From Streptomyces blattellae (GTDB taxonomy: Bacteria; Actinomycetota; Actinomycetes; Streptomycetales; Streptomycetaceae), in contig NZ_WJBG01000107.1 in NCBI RefSeq assembly GCF_009709555.1, forward strand, positions 1 to 62,605: 62,605 bases of DNA. The letters are read 5' to 3'. The notes under the pieces were generated by a model. It saw only the letters and a program-made list of their open reading frames with translations, was not told the origin of the DNA and ran no database searches. Every line of letters starts with the position of its first letter. The stretch's first letter is position 1. The translations under genes were made by a program, and so were the position numbers. Positions 32,241 through 41,394 of the stretch are shown here, in pieces.

Positions 32241-32477
32241 GTGGTCGAGATTGACACCGCCCTGCACGAGGCCGTGGTCGCCGCGGCCCACAACCTGGAC
32301 ACCGGTCACCTGCCGCTGATCATCCTCGGGCTTGGAGGCACTCTGCTGCTCATGGGCGTGACAGCCGAGTTCGGCTCGGCTTCGGTCGGCTGGTACGTGA
32401 CCTTCATGGCCGTGCTGTCGCTGATCTGCCTGCTGTTTCTGCCCGAGACGCGAGAACGCGAGCCGATGAGGGTCTGA
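32241..32477 (+). pseudogene. 3' remnant of an MFS metabolite:H+ symporter
   Basis: The frame ends in ASVGWYVTFMAVLSLICLLFLPETRERE, the last helix and tail of MHS-type major facilitator permeases such as those for dicarboxylates or shikimate. A full transporter has about 430-460 residues, and here only about 45 are recognisable. The preceding residues do not match. Nothing else of the transporter is present upstream, so this is a deletion relic between the two sigma modules. Confidence 0.65.
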
Positions 32478-32936
32478 GTCTGGTCGGCGACGGTGAGCAT
32501 TCCACAGGCCAGTCCTCTTGCACCGGGTGCCGGCGGATTGGCTTCGGTGACGAGTCCGCTCTCGGACCGGGGCGGGTCGTCGGCGCGGTCGGCAACAAGA
32601 CTCTCCGGCGGGGCCTGGAGGTCTCCGCGAACACCTGGCGCCTGGCCCGTTGGTCACGCGTTGGGCACGTGAGTCGTGGAATCGACGTGAAATCCCAGGT
32701 CAGATCCCTAAACCGCGGAGACGACCGGGGCCGCCACCCCCCACAGGAGAGGCCCCGGCCGTCGCGCGGCACGGGCCGCGCGGCGACCCGTATCTCCTAC
32801 AGCGCCGTGAGTGCGTTTTCTGTCACACCTCGCGCCGTCCCGCGGTGGTTGCATCTTGTACGGACATGGACGAGCAGCGGTTTCAGGTCGTAACGTGCCT
32901 TTCGCGCCGGACGGGGAAGGTGACTGATCACGGTGA
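32478..32936. other. gap of about 450 bases without a supported gene
   Basis: I find no convincing gene, tRNA or integrase end here. It holds a TGTCACAC element at 32828-32835, a possible promoter part for the sigma gene downstream. Base composition is slightly less biased than in coding regions. Confidence 0.5.
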
Positions 32937-32958
32937 GCCGCGGCTGAGAAGCCGCGGC
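32937..32958 (+). other. stem-loop in the leader of sigma factor 2
   Basis: GCCGCGGCT-GAGA-AGCCGCGGC forms a perfect 9-bp stem with a GAGA tetraloop, ending 29 bases before the sigma start. It could be a terminator for reading from upstream or a leader structure affecting expression. There is no U-tract. Confidence 0.7.
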
Positions 32959-32987
32959 AGCTACTGGCCATCTACCGAGGAATGCGG

Positions 32988-33662
32988 GTGCTGGGGGACG
33001 ACGCGGAGCTGACCGCCGCGGTGCTTGCGGCACAGGACGGGGACGAGACCGCGTTCCGGACTGTGTACCGCGCGGTGCACCCGCGGCTCCTCGGGTACGT
33101 CCGGACGCTCGTCGGCGAGTACGACGCCGAGGACGTCGCCTCCGAGGCATGGCTGCAGATAGCCCGTGACCTGGAGCGGTTCAGCGGGGACGCGGACCGC
33201 TTCCGCGGCTGGGCCGCCCGGATCGCCCGCAACCGCGCGCTGGACCACATACGGATGCGCGGCCGGCGCCCGGCGATCGGCGGCGACGAGACCGAGCTGA
33301 CCGGGAAGGCCGCCGAGTCCGACACGGCCGGCGAGGCGATCGAGGCGCTGGCCACCGACAGCACGCTCTCGCTCATCGCCCGGCTGCCGCAGGACCAGGC
33401 CGAGGCCGTCGTCCTGCGTGTGGTGGTGGGCCTCGACGCCAAGACCGCCGCGGAGACCCTCGGCAAGCGCCCGGGTGCCGTCCGGACGGCGGCGCACCGG
33501 GGCCTGAAGCGGCTCGCCGAACTGCTCGGCGCCCCTCCGGAGGCGGATCCGGAATCGATCGGCGGCCTCGATGCGCTGCCGCCTCAGCGAGAACCGCAGG
33601 ACCGTGCGGTGACGTCCGCGAGTGTGACGCATACGCGTGCGCGGACGCAGAAGGACATGTGA
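32988..33662 (+). CDS. ECF-family RNA polymerase sigma factor (pair 2)
   Basis: The roughly 224-residue sigma factor is a clear paralogue of the one at 30664. Region 2 contains AFRTVYRAVHPRLLGYVRTL, DAEDVASEAWLQIARDL and FRGWAARIARNRALDHIR. Region 4 contains LPQDQAEAVVLRVVVGLDAKTAAETLGKRPGAVRTAAHRGLKRL. GTG 32988 has GAGG seven bases upstream, whereas ATG 32982 lies too close to it. A roughly 45-residue C-terminal extension follows region 4. The stop overlaps the start of the membrane partner. Confidence 0.9.
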   Translation: MLGDDAELTAAVLAAQDGDETAFRTVYRAVHPRLLGYVRTLVGEYDAEDVASEAWLQIARDLERFSGDADRFRGWAARIARNRALDHIRMRGRRPAIGGDETELTGKAAESDTAGEAIEALATDSTLSLIARLPQDQAEAVVLRVVVGLDAKTAAETLGKRPGAVRTAAHRGLKRLAELLGAPPEADPESIGGLDALPPQREPQDRAVTSASVTHTRARTQKDM

Positions 33663-34624
33663 TGGCCGACGAGCAGTACAGATGGCTGGACCACGAAACG
33701 GCGGAACTCCTGCTGCGCGGTGAGTCACTGGAAGCTGTCGACCCCGCCGCCCGCGACCGGGCCGCCCGGCTCGCCGGAGCTCTCGGCGCGCTGGCCGCCG
33801 AGCCCTCGCAGACCGACGCCGAACTCCCCGGTGAGGCCGCCGCGCTGGCCGCGTTCCGCAAGGTGCGCGCCGAGAAAGGTGAGCCGGCCGTCGTCTTCGG
33901 CGGTGCCCGGCACGGGGTCGCCGACGCCGGCCTCGTCCAGCTCGGCGGCCCGCCCGCCCGCTCCGGCCGGCGACCCCGCTGGGCCCGCCCGTTGCGCCTG
34001 GGCCTGGCCGCCGCGCTGGCCGCCGTCATGGTCGGCGGCGTCGGCGCCGCGGCCGGAACGGGGCTCCTGCCGACCCCGTTCGGCGGCGACGACCCCGCGC
34101 CGGGCGCCTCGGTCTCGGCCGCCGTGACCCCCGACCGCCCCCTGATGTCGAAGCCGCCGCGGAACACCCCGGGCGGCGGAAGCGGAAGGCCCGAGCCGAG
34201 CGACTCCCCGAACGGCCCGTCCATGGACGCGCCGCCCCCGCGCAACGCACGGCCCGGCGGTGAGGCTCCCGCGGAGACCCCCGGCACCGAGCGCCGCGGG
34301 GGCGGCCCCGGCAACTCGTGGGACTCCGTCGCCCAGTCCTGCCGCGACGTGCGCGCCGGCCGGGAACTGCCCCCCGACCGCCGACGTGCGCTGGAGGGCA
34401 GGGCGGGCGGCTCCGGGCGTGTGCCGAGGTACTGCAAGTCCGTCTTGGACACGGCAGACGACGGCGAGGGCAGGTCCGACGGCTCCCCCGACGGCTCCGG
34501 CAGGGGCAGGGGCAGTGGCAAGGGCGACAACAGGGACGACGACGAGCACGACCGAGGCGGTGACGGCGCCGGCGGCGGTGGCGCGGCGCCCGGCCACGCC
34601 GGGGGCGGCGACCCGATCCCCTGA
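33662..34624 (+). CDS. single-pass membrane partner of sigma factor pair 2
   Basis: The roughly 320-residue protein has a cytoplasmic N-terminus (WLDHETAELLLRGESLEAVD, then LPGEAAALAAFRKVRAEKG) and one membrane helix (LGLAAALAAVMVGGVGAAAG). A Pro/Gly/Arg-rich linker leads to a C-terminal domain with SCRDVRAG and AGGSGRVPRYCKSVL, then a Gly/Asp-rich tail. The shared GE.AA..AFR..R motif, helix position and two-cysteine end match the partner of pair 1. ATG 33662 overlaps the sigma stop; GTG 33659 is equally possible. Function is inferred as anti-sigma or sensor. Confidence 0.75.
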   Translation: MADEQYRWLDHETAELLLRGESLEAVDPAARDRAARLAGALGALAAEPSQTDAELPGEAAALAAFRKVRAEKGEPAVVFGGARHGVADAGLVQLGGPPARSGRRPRWARPLRLGLAAALAAVMVGGVGAAAGTGLLPTPFGGDDPAPGASVSAAVTPDRPLMSKPPRNTPGGGSGRPEPSDSPNGPSMDAPPPRNARPGGEAPAETPGTERRGGGPGNSWDSVAQSCRDVRAGRELPPDRRRALEGRAGGSGRVPRYCKSVLDTADDGEGRSDGSPDGSGRGRGSGKGDNRDDDEHDRGGDGAGGGGAAPGHAGGGDPIP

Positions 34625-34900
34625 CCTGATTCGCCTGATTAACCCGCCGACCTGCGATTTTGCCTGCGCTGGAACTGCGCTGGAACTGCGCTGGAATTTT
34701 TCTCGCGGTGCGTGTGACGTTTTCGGCCGCCCTGGCGCAGTAATGAATGAGCCGACTGGTCATCGGCCGTCGCACAGAGCCGGGGTTCCCCCCGTACCCA
34801 CGGCTCGTGCACTGGCGCGGGCGGGACACGTTCCCCCGGTCCCGTCCGCGCCCCGCACACCTTGCTTCCCGGCAGTGAACGACATCACCGGTGAACGACA

Positions 34901-35833
34901 TCACCAGTGGACGACGACCTTGTCGCCGTTCCTCACCTGCCCGAACAGATTCGCGATCGCCGCCTCGTCCCGTACGTTGACGCAGCCGTGCGAGGCACCG
35001 GCGTAACCGGTCGCCGCGAAGTCCGACGAGTAGTGCACCGCCTGGCCGCCGCTGAAGAACATCGCGTACGGCATGGGTGTGTCATAGAGCGTCGACACGT
35101 GATTCCTTGACTTCCAGTAGACGCTGAACACACCTTCCCGGGTGGGCGTGTACTGCGAGCCGAAACGCACCGGCACCGTCAGCAGGGTCCGCCCGTCGAT
35201 CATCCAGCGCAGCGTCCGGCTCGACTTGCTGATGCACAGCACCCGGCCGGTCATGCAGCGCGCGTCGGGCGCGTCGGCCGGCTGGCCGCCCATCAGATAC
35301 AGGTCCCAATAACCCGGCTCCCGCGTCATGTTCAGCAGCCGCTGCCAGGTGACGGCGTCGGTGTCACCGGTCTTCGGCAGCCCGCGCTTGCCCTGGAAGC
35401 CCTTGACCGCCTGCTCGGTCAGGTCGTCGTACGTCCCCGTCGGCCCGTCGAACAGCCAGGCGACCTGCCGCAGCCGGGCCTGCAGCTCACGCACGTCCCG
35501 CCCGCTGTCACCGGGCTTCCACAGGACCTTGGCAGGAGTGGGGGACGGCGTGGCCGCCTTGGACGGCGTGGACGCCTTGGACGGCGTGGACGCCTTGGCA
35601 CCGGGCTCTGCACCAGGCCCCGCGCCGGGCTTGTCATCGGCCTTGTCGTCGGTATTGCCGTCGGCCTTGTCATCGGCCTTGTCATCGGCCGCCGGGGTAC
35701 GGGAGAGCTCTATCCGCGAGGGCGGCGGCTGCTGTACGCCCTCCGTGCCCGCGGCCTGCACCGTGCACCCGGTCAGCACGCACACGCCGGCGAGCGCGCC
35801 CGCCCACGATCTCTCCATGCCTCTGTTACGCAT
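34901..35833 (-). CDS. L,D-transpeptidase lipoprotein with peptidoglycan-binding domain
   Basis: The 310-residue protein begins with a lipoprotein signal (RSWAGALAGVCVLTGC). A low-complexity ADDK and Pro/Lys/Ala/Thr region follows, then a PG_binding_1 domain (GDSGRDVRELQARLRQV, then TEQAVKGFQGKRGLP) and a YkuD catalytic domain with SHGCVNVRD holding the active cysteine. It forms 3-3 crosslinks or attaches proteins to peptidoglycan outside the membrane. ATG 35833 is preferred (GGGGAG five bases upstream). The ADDK segment comes from a 12-bp tandem repeat near 35637-35690, and an 18-bp repeat lies near 35548-35600. Confidence 0.9.
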   Translation of the reverse strand: MRNRGMERSWAGALAGVCVLTGCTVQAAGTEGVQQPPPSRIELSRTPAADDKADDKADGNTDDKADDKPGAGPGAEPGAKASTPSKASTPSKAATPSPTPAKVLWKPGDSGRDVRELQARLRQVAWLFDGPTGTYDDLTEQAVKGFQGKRGLPKTGDTDAVTWQRLLNMTREPGYWDLYLMGGQPADAPDARCMTGRVLCISKSSRTLRWMIDGRTLLTVPVRFGSQYTPTREGVFSVYWKSRNHVSTLYDTPMPYAMFFSGGQAVHYSSDFAATGYAGASHGCVNVRDEAAIANLFGQVRNGDKVVVHW

Positions 35834-35957
35834 CCAGCTCCCCGTCGTCTCACCGTGCCCGAGCCGTATGTCACCTGAGATGCTTCCCCGCGGGTGACGG
35901 GTTGCGAACTTGGCGGCATGGTGGTGATCGGGGCCGAGCAACGCGGGAGGCATACGC

Positions 35958-37538
35958 ATGACGCGCGAGTCGGAGTCCGGACTGCCCATCGAGCCGGTGT
36001 ACGGGCCGGCGGCGCTCGACGGCTGGGACCCGGCGCGGCAGCTGGGCGAGCCGGGGGCGTACCCCTTCACCCGCGGTGTGTACCCGTCCATGTACACGGG
36101 TCGCCCGTGGACGATGCGCCAGTACGCCGGTTTCGGCACTGCGGCCGAGTCCAACGCCCGCTACCGGGACCTGATCGCGCACGGCACGACCGGCCTCTCG
36201 GTCGCCTTCGACCTGCCCACCCAGATGGGCCACGACTCCGATGCGCCGATCGCGCACGGCGAGGTCGGCAAGGTGGGCGTGGCGATCGACTCGGTCGACG
36301 ACATGCGGGTGCTGTTCGGCGGGATCCCGCTGGACCAGGTCTCCACATCCATGACGATCAACGCGCCCGCGGCTCTGCTGCTGCTCCTGTACCAGCTGGT
36401 GGCGGAGGAGCAGGGGATCGGGGCCGAACGGCTCGCCGGCACCGTCCAGAACGACGTACTGAAGGAGTACATCGCGCGCGGGACGTACATCTTCCCGCCG
36501 AAGCCCTCCCTGCGTCTGATCGCCGACATCTTCAAGTACTGCCGGGCCGAGATCCCCAAGTGGAACACCATCTCGATCTCCGGCTACCACATGGCGGAGG
36601 CGGGCGCCTCACCCGCGCAGGAGATCGCTTTCACCCTGGCGGACGGTATCGAGTACGTCCGTACGGCGGTCGCGGCCGGCATGGACGTCGACGACTTCGC
36701 ACCCCGCCTGTCCTTCTTCTTCGTCGCCCGTACGACGATCCTGGAGGAGGTCGCCAAGTTCCGGGCGGCGCGCAGGATCTGGGCGCGGGTCATGCGGGAG
36801 GAGTTCGGCGCGCGCGACCCGAAGTCGCTGATGCTGCGCTTCCACACCCAGACCGCGGGGGTGCAACTGACCGCGCAGCAGCCGGAGGTGAACCTGGTCC
36901 GCGTCGCCGTCCAGGCCCTGTCCGCGGTGCTCGGCGGCACCCAGTCCCTGCACACCAACTCCTTCGACGAGGCGATCGCGCTGCCGACCGACAAGAGCGC
37001 GCGCCTGGCCCTCCGTACCCAGCAGGTGCTGGCCTACGAGACGGACGTGACGGCGACGGTCGACCCCTTCGCCGGGTCGTACGTCATCGAGTCGATGACC
37101 GACGATGTCGAGGCCGCGGCGGTCGAGCTGATGACGAAGGTCGAGGAACTCGGCGGCGCGGTCGCGGCGATCGAGCGGGGCTTCCAGAAGGGCGAGATCG
37201 AACGCAACGCGTATCGCATCGCCCAGGAGACGGACTCCGGCGAACGGGTCGTCGTCGGGGTCAACCGCTTCCGCCTCGACGAGGAGGATCCGTACGAGCC
37301 CCTCCGCGTCGACCCGGCCATCGAGCGCCGGCAGGTGGAACGGCTCGCGAAGCTGCGGGCGGAACGGGAGCAGGGGGCGGTGGACGCCGCCCTGGCCGCG
37401 CTGAAGAAGACGGCCGAGGGGGAGGAGAACGTCCTGTACCCGATGAAGGAGGCGCTGCGCGCGCGGGCGACGGTGGGGGAGGTGTGCGGGGCGTTGCGGG
37501 AGGTTTGGGGGGTGTACGTTCCCTCGGATGCCTTCTGA
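35958..37538 (+). CDS. methylmalonyl-CoA mutase-type catalytic subunit, lacking the B12 domain
   Basis: The 526-residue protein covers only the substrate-binding TIM barrel of acyl-CoA mutases. The cobalamin-binding domain is absent and must come from another polypeptide; none is in the window. Substrate residues known from Propionibacterium MCM are conserved in [15 protein letters not shown] (Y42, M45, R49, T52, R54, Y56). The R207 equivalent is R174 in YIARGTY, and the catalytic histidine is H211 in SGYHMAEAG. The Tyr/Arg pair indicates methylmalonyl-CoA rather than isobutyryl-CoA, whose enzyme has Phe/Gln. The ATG follows CGGGAGG by about nine bases. Confidence 0.88.
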   Translation: MTRESESGLPIEPVYGPAALDGWDPARQLGEPGAYPFTRGVYPSMYTGRPWTMRQYAGFGTAAESNARYRDLIAHGTTGLSVAFDLPTQMGHDSDAPIAHGEVGKVGVAIDSVDDMRVLFGGIPLDQVSTSMTINAPAALLLLLYQLVAEEQGIGAERLAGTVQNDVLKEYIARGTYIFPPKPSLRLIADIFKYCRAEIPKWNTISISGYHMAEAGASPAQEIAFTLADGIEYVRTAVAAGMDVDDFAPRLSFFFVARTTILEEVAKFRAARRIWARVMREEFGARDPKSLMLRFHTQTAGVQLTAQQPEVNLVRVAVQALSAVLGGTQSLHTNSFDEAIALPTDKSARLALRTQQVLAYETDVTATVDPFAGSYVIESMTDDVEAAAVELMTKVEELGGAVAAIERGFQKGEIERNAYRIAQETDSGERVVVGVNRFRLDEEDPYEPLRVDPAIERRQVERLAKLRAEREQGAVDAALAALKKTAEGEENVLYPMKEALRARATVGEVCGALREVWGVYVPSDAF

Positions 37539-37628
37539 GCTGGGCGATTCCCTCGAATGGGTGATCGAGGGCGGAAATTACCCGCTCCCGGTTACGCTCG
37601 TGGAGGGTGTTCCCGAAAGGAGGGTGCC

Positions 37629-38216
37629 GTGGCTGTGATGCTGCACGAGTCGTCGCTTTCTGAGGCTGCCGACCGGCTCTGGGAGGAGCTGCCCGGACAC
37701 CGGGTGGAGATCCTCAACGGGAGCATTGTTGTGACACCGCCGCCGGATGGTTCGCACCAGGACGTGTTGACTTGGCTTATCGAAGAGTTCGCAAGCGTCG
37801 GAACCAGGCGGGCAGGGCTCCGGTACGTTGCTGGAATCGGCTTGTGGTTGCCGACTGGACCCGACGACTACGCAGTGCCGGACTTCTCGCTGGTCGATGC
37901 CGACTACAAGGACGCGCTCGTTGAGAAGAACTGCTACGCGCCGCACGTTTTCCATCTGGTACTGGAGGTGACCTCCTCCAACTGGACGAACGACACGGCG
38001 ACCAAGGTGGATATCTACGCTCGGGCTGGCATCCCGGCGTACCTCATCGCTGACCGTAAACACGATGAGGTCCTCCACTACCAGAATCCGATCGACGGCA
38101 AATACCCTGACCCCGTCCGCTACAAGCGAGGCCAGACCGTGCCCGTATGCGTCCCCGAATCCGTCGGTATCACCCTCGGCCTCTCCGTCGACACCCTCCT
38201 CGACGGCGACGACTAG
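37629..38216 (+). CDS. Uma2 family (DUF820) putative restriction-fold endonuclease
   Basis: The 195-residue protein belongs to the abundant Uma2 family with a PD-(D/E)xK-like fold. It shows HRVEILNGSIVVTPPP, VPDFSLVDADY and LVLEVTSSNWTNDTATKVDIYARAGIPAYLIAD, including the predicted catalytic Asp, Glu and Lys. The cellular role is unknown. GTG 37629 is preferred because AAGGAGG lies about six bases upstream. Base composition is less GC-biased than in its neighbours, which may indicate transfer. Its stop overlaps the end of the convergent monooxygenase gene. Confidence 0.85.
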   Translation: MAVMLHESSLSEAADRLWEELPGHRVEILNGSIVVTPPPDGSHQDVLTWLIEEFASVGTRRAGLRYVAGIGLWLPTGPDDYAVPDFSLVDADYKDALVEKNCYAPHVFHLVLEVTSSNWTNDTATKVDIYARAGIPAYLIADRKHDEVLHYQNPIDGKYPDPVRYKRGQTVPVCVPESVGITLGLSVDTLLDGDD

Positions 38217-39626
38217 CGAAGCCCGAACCGGCCCAGGTAGCCCATGACCCCGGCCGCCTGGTCCCCGGCCCACCCCACATAACTGTCCGGCCGTACGAGA
38301 AAGAGCCCGCTCCCGTACGTCCCCAGCCCCGCCCCGCCGACGACCCGCACCGACTCCGGGACCCGAGGGAGCCGCGTGCCGATGGCCACCAGCGTCCAGT
38401 GCGGCCCCCGAAACGCGTCAAACAGCCGCACGCCGTCCAGCGTGCCGTCGGGTGCCCGGTCGCCCGCCCGCACCGGGCCCGGCGCGTCACGGGTCTCCCT
38501 CGTCAGCGTCGACCCCCGGTACCCCAGCCCCAGTTGCCGGGTCGCCTCCCCGCGCCGCACCTCCCCCCGGTGCACGCTCGTCGACAACCCCAGCATGTCC
38601 ACCGCGACGGCCCGCCGCTCCTCCTCATACGTGTCCAGCAGCGCCTCGCCCGCCCCGTCCCGCAGCACCGCCCCCAGCTTCCACCCCAGGTTGTACGCGT
38701 CCTGCACGCTGGTGTTGAGCCCCTGCCCGCCGGCCGGCGAGTGCACATGCGCGGCATCCCCAGCCAGGAACACCCGCCGGTCCCGGAACCGGTCCGCGAG
38801 CGCCGCCCGTGGCCGGAAGTCCGAGGCCCATCGCACCTCGGTCACGTCCTCCGGCGCCAGATGCGAGCGCGCGGCGACGACCTTGCGGATGCCCTCCGGG
38901 GAAACGTCCACCGAAGCACCCTCCGCGAACTGCGCGACGAACCTGGAAGTCCTCCGTACCGGCGAGCGGGCAGACGGCGAGGAAACCCTCGCTCATACCC
39001 TCCCCGCGCGGCGGGAAGATGTGCCAGTTCTCCCGGTCCAGGCCGGCCATCCGCACGTCCGCGACCAGCATCGGACTCGGGTCGACGGTCTCTCCGGTCA
39101 TGCCGATGCCCAGGGCCCGCCGTACGGCCGAACGGCCACCGTCCGCGGCGACGACATAGCGCGCGCGGACACTCTCCCCGGCCGCGCATCCCACTGTCAC
39201 CCCGTCCGCGTCCTGCGTCAGCCCCACGACCTCTCGGCCGAACGCGACGCGCCCACCCAGCTCCGCGAGCCGCGCGAACAAGATCTCCTGCGTCCGCCAC
39301 TGCGGCACCATCCACGGCTCGGCGTAGGGCGAGTCCTCCGTCGCCTCCGCCGGGTCGAACATCTGGTGCTCGCCCACCCGCCGGCCGTCCTGCCAGATCA
39401 TCCCGGCCGGATAGCTGCCGCCGGCCGCCCGGATGGCGTCCAGTACGCCGAGGTCGTCGAAGACCTCCATCGTGCGCGGCTGGATGCCCTTGCCGCGCGA
39501 GCCGGGGAACAGACCGTCAGCCCGCTCCACCACCAGGGCGTCCACGCCGCGCCGGGCCAGGTCCACGCCGAGGGCCAGTCCGGTGGGGCCCGCGCCGACG
39601 ATCAGCACGTCGGTGGAAACAGTCAT
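38213..39626 (-). pseudogene. FAD-dependent aromatic monooxygenase gene with one frameshift
   Basis: The gene would encode about 470 residues of a PheA/TfdB-type flavin hydroxylase. Frame 1 holds the GxGxxG motif DVLIVGAGPTGLALGVDLA and runs to AGTEDFQ. The other frame continues FVAQFAEGASVDVSPE with the second FAD motif VFLAGDAAHVHSPAGGQGLN and the C-terminal thioredoxin-like domain. One extra C near 38943 (plus strand AACCTGG) breaks the frame. All other motifs are intact, so the event is recent or a sequence error. It is divergent from a TetR regulator with two operators between. Confidence 0.8.
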
Positions 39627-39638
39627 GATCCATTCTCC

Positions 39639-39688
39639 TTAACGCTGTTAAATTCCGCTGGCGACGAGGGTGCCCTTAACGCTGTTAA
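39639..39688. promoter_or_regulatory. two identical TetR-type operators, TTAACGCTGTTAA
   Basis: The palindrome TTAAC-GCT-GTTAA occurs twice, at 39639-39651 and 39676-39688, 37 bases centre to centre. The pair sits in the 72-base gap between the monooxygenase and the TetR gene. The first copy adjoins the monooxygenase ribosome site and the second lies 10 bases before the regulator start. This is a textbook arrangement for a TetR repressor controlling itself and its divergent target. Confidence 0.85.
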
Positions 39689-39698
39689 GCTGTCAAGC

Positions 39699-40349
39699 GT
39701 GAGTACGGAACGCCGAGCGCCCCTCGATCGCAAGCGGGTCGCGGACACCGCCCTGAAGCTCCTGAACGAGGTCGGTCTGGACGGCCTGACCCTGCGCACC
39801 ATCGCCAGGGAGCTGGACGTCAAGGCGCCGGCCCTGTACTGGCACTTCAAGGACAAGCAGGCGCTGCTCGACGAGATGGCGACGGAGATGTACCGCCGGA
39901 TGGTCGCCGGGACGCCGCTCGACGCCGGGGACACCTGGCAGGAGCGGCTGCTGACGTCCAACCGTGCGCTGCGCACGGAGCTGCTCGGCTACCGCGACGG
40001 CGCCAAGGTGTTCAGCGGTTCACGCTTCACCGGCCTTGAGCATGCCGGGCAGATGGAGGAGAGCCTGCGCCTGTTCACGGCCGCCGGATTCACCCTCGCC
40101 CAGGCGGTCCGCGCGACCTCGACGACGTACCTCTACACCCTCGGTTTCGTCACCGAGGAACAGGGCGTCGAGCCGCTGCCGGGTGAGCGCCGCGAGGGCT
40201 TCGACGTAGCGGAACGCGCCCGCCTGATGGCCGACTTCCCGCTGTCGGCCGAGGCGGGCGCGGAGCTTTTCCGGGATTACGGCCGGCACTTCGAGGAGGG
40301 GCTGGCCTTGGTCGTTTCGGGGATCGAGGTGCGTTACGGGGTCGCCTGA
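39699..40349 (+). CDS. TetR family transcriptional regulator
   Basis: The 216-residue repressor has an N-terminal TetR helix-turn-helix (VADTALKLLNEVGLDGLTLRTIARELDVKAPALYWHFKDKQALLDEMA). The ligand domain resembles the tetracycline-repressor type (TetR_C). It starts with GTG 39699, just behind the second operator. Divergence from the flavin monooxygenase and the paired palindromes show that it represses both. The inducer is unknown but is likely an aromatic substrate of the monooxygenase. Its end overlaps the convergent methyltransferase gene by 16 bases. Confidence 0.92.
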   Translation: MSTERRAPLDRKRVADTALKLLNEVGLDGLTLRTIARELDVKAPALYWHFKDKQALLDEMATEMYRRMVAGTPLDAGDTWQERLLTSNRALRTELLGYRDGAKVFSGSRFTGLEHAGQMEESLRLFTAAGFTLAQAVRATSTTYLYTLGFVTEEQGVEPLPGERREGFDVAERARLMADFPLSAEAGAELFRDYGRHFEEGLALVVSGIEVRYGVA

Positions 40350-41290
40350 GCGCCTTTCGCCCGGCCGGCCAGTGCCCTGCGTGCCGCCCGTGTGAGGATC
40401 GGCGGCAGCAGGTCCCGGCCGATGCGCCGGGCGGTGCGCCGGGCGAGTGAGGGGCGGGGCTTCGGGGCGGAGGGGGCGGCCACCGGTTCCGGCTCGGGCT
40501 CGTTCTCGGGCTCGTTCTCGGGCTCCTCGTAGTGGCGGGAGCGCGGGAAGTCCGGCGGCTGCATCCCCTTCTTGGCGCGCGTGCGCACCAGCCGGTGCCC
40601 CGCGGCCTGCTGGACGCTCAGCCCGACGTCCGCGCGCTCCCGGAGCATGGTGAGCAGTTCCTCCTGGACGGGTCCGGGGTCGCCCCAGGTGCCGTACAGC
40701 TTCTGCGTGCTGAGGCAGACCGGGCGCAGCCCGCGGTTGAGGACGGCCTCCCAGGTGGCCACCGAGACGCCCGGGGTGTGCTCGGAGCGGAAGTCGTCGA
40801 GGACGACGATGCCGTCGGGCAGCAGCAGGTCGTGCGCGGCGCCGATGTCGTCGCGGACGTGCTCGTACAGGTGCGAGGCGTCGATGTGGAGGAAGCGGCA
40901 GCTGCCGGGGTCGACCTCCTGCGCGATCAGGGAGCTGGGGCCCTGGACCACCTTCGGGAGGCTGTCGTGGAAGGCGAGGTAGTTCCGCTCGAAGGCCTGC
41001 CGGGTGAGGGATCCGTACGACTTGTTGTGCTCGGCCCGGTTCGCCCCGTCGGGAGCGTCGCTCTCGAACAGGTCGCACACGGTGAACTTCTCGCCGTCCT
41101 GAAGGTGCTCGCCCAGCAGGATCGCGCTCTTGCCCATGTAGACGCCGAGTTCCACCAGGTCTCCGGGCTGCCCCAGTCTTTCCTGCCGGTCCAGGAACCA
41201 GGTGAAGAGCACCTGGTCCAGTGGGGGGAACCAGCCGGGGACGTCCTTGAGTTCTCCGGGGTCCGCGGAGATCTGCTGTGGATTTGCCAT
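40334..41290 (-). CDS. class I SAM-dependent methyltransferase (Methyltransf_24/TylF-like)
   Basis: The 318-residue protein shows the SAM-binding segment GDLVELGVYMGKSAILLGEHL and FTVCDLFES. LHIDASHLYEHVRDDIGAAHDLLLPDGIVVLDDF fits metal-dependent sugar O-methyltransferases of the TylF/MycF kind. A C-terminal tail of about 70 residues (EPENEPENEPEPEP then basic) is low-complexity and arises in part from a 12-bp repeat near 40495-40525. The methylated substrate may be a surface glycan, given the glycosyltransferase locus 5 kb away, but this is inference. Confidence 0.75.
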   Translation of the reverse strand: MANPQQISADPGELKDVPGWFPPLDQVLFTWFLDRQERLGQPGDLVELGVYMGKSAILLGEHLQDGEKFTVCDLFESDAPDGANRAEHNKSYGSLTRQAFERNYLAFHDSLPKVVQGPSSLIAQEVDPGSCRFLHIDASHLYEHVRDDIGAAHDLLLPDGIVVLDDFRSEHTPGVSVATWEAVLNRGLRPVCLSTQKLYGTWGDPGPVQEELLTMLRERADVGLSVQQAAGHRLVRTRAKKGMQPPDFPRSRHYEEPENEPENEPEPEPVAAPSAPKPRPSLARRTARRIGRDLLPPILTRAARRALAGRAKGAQATP

Positions 41291-41394
41291 GAAACGAGCC
41301 TGCTCATTCGGTGCCGGTCAATCTGTCCGCGGACTGAACGTCAGGTGAACAAATCCCCTCAAACGGACAACCCGCGGCCACCAGCGTAAGGCGA

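Noticed and set aside
32478..32936. Integrated element or tRNA attachment site
   Set aside because: I found no tRNA-like fold, integrase domain or direct repeats to support it.
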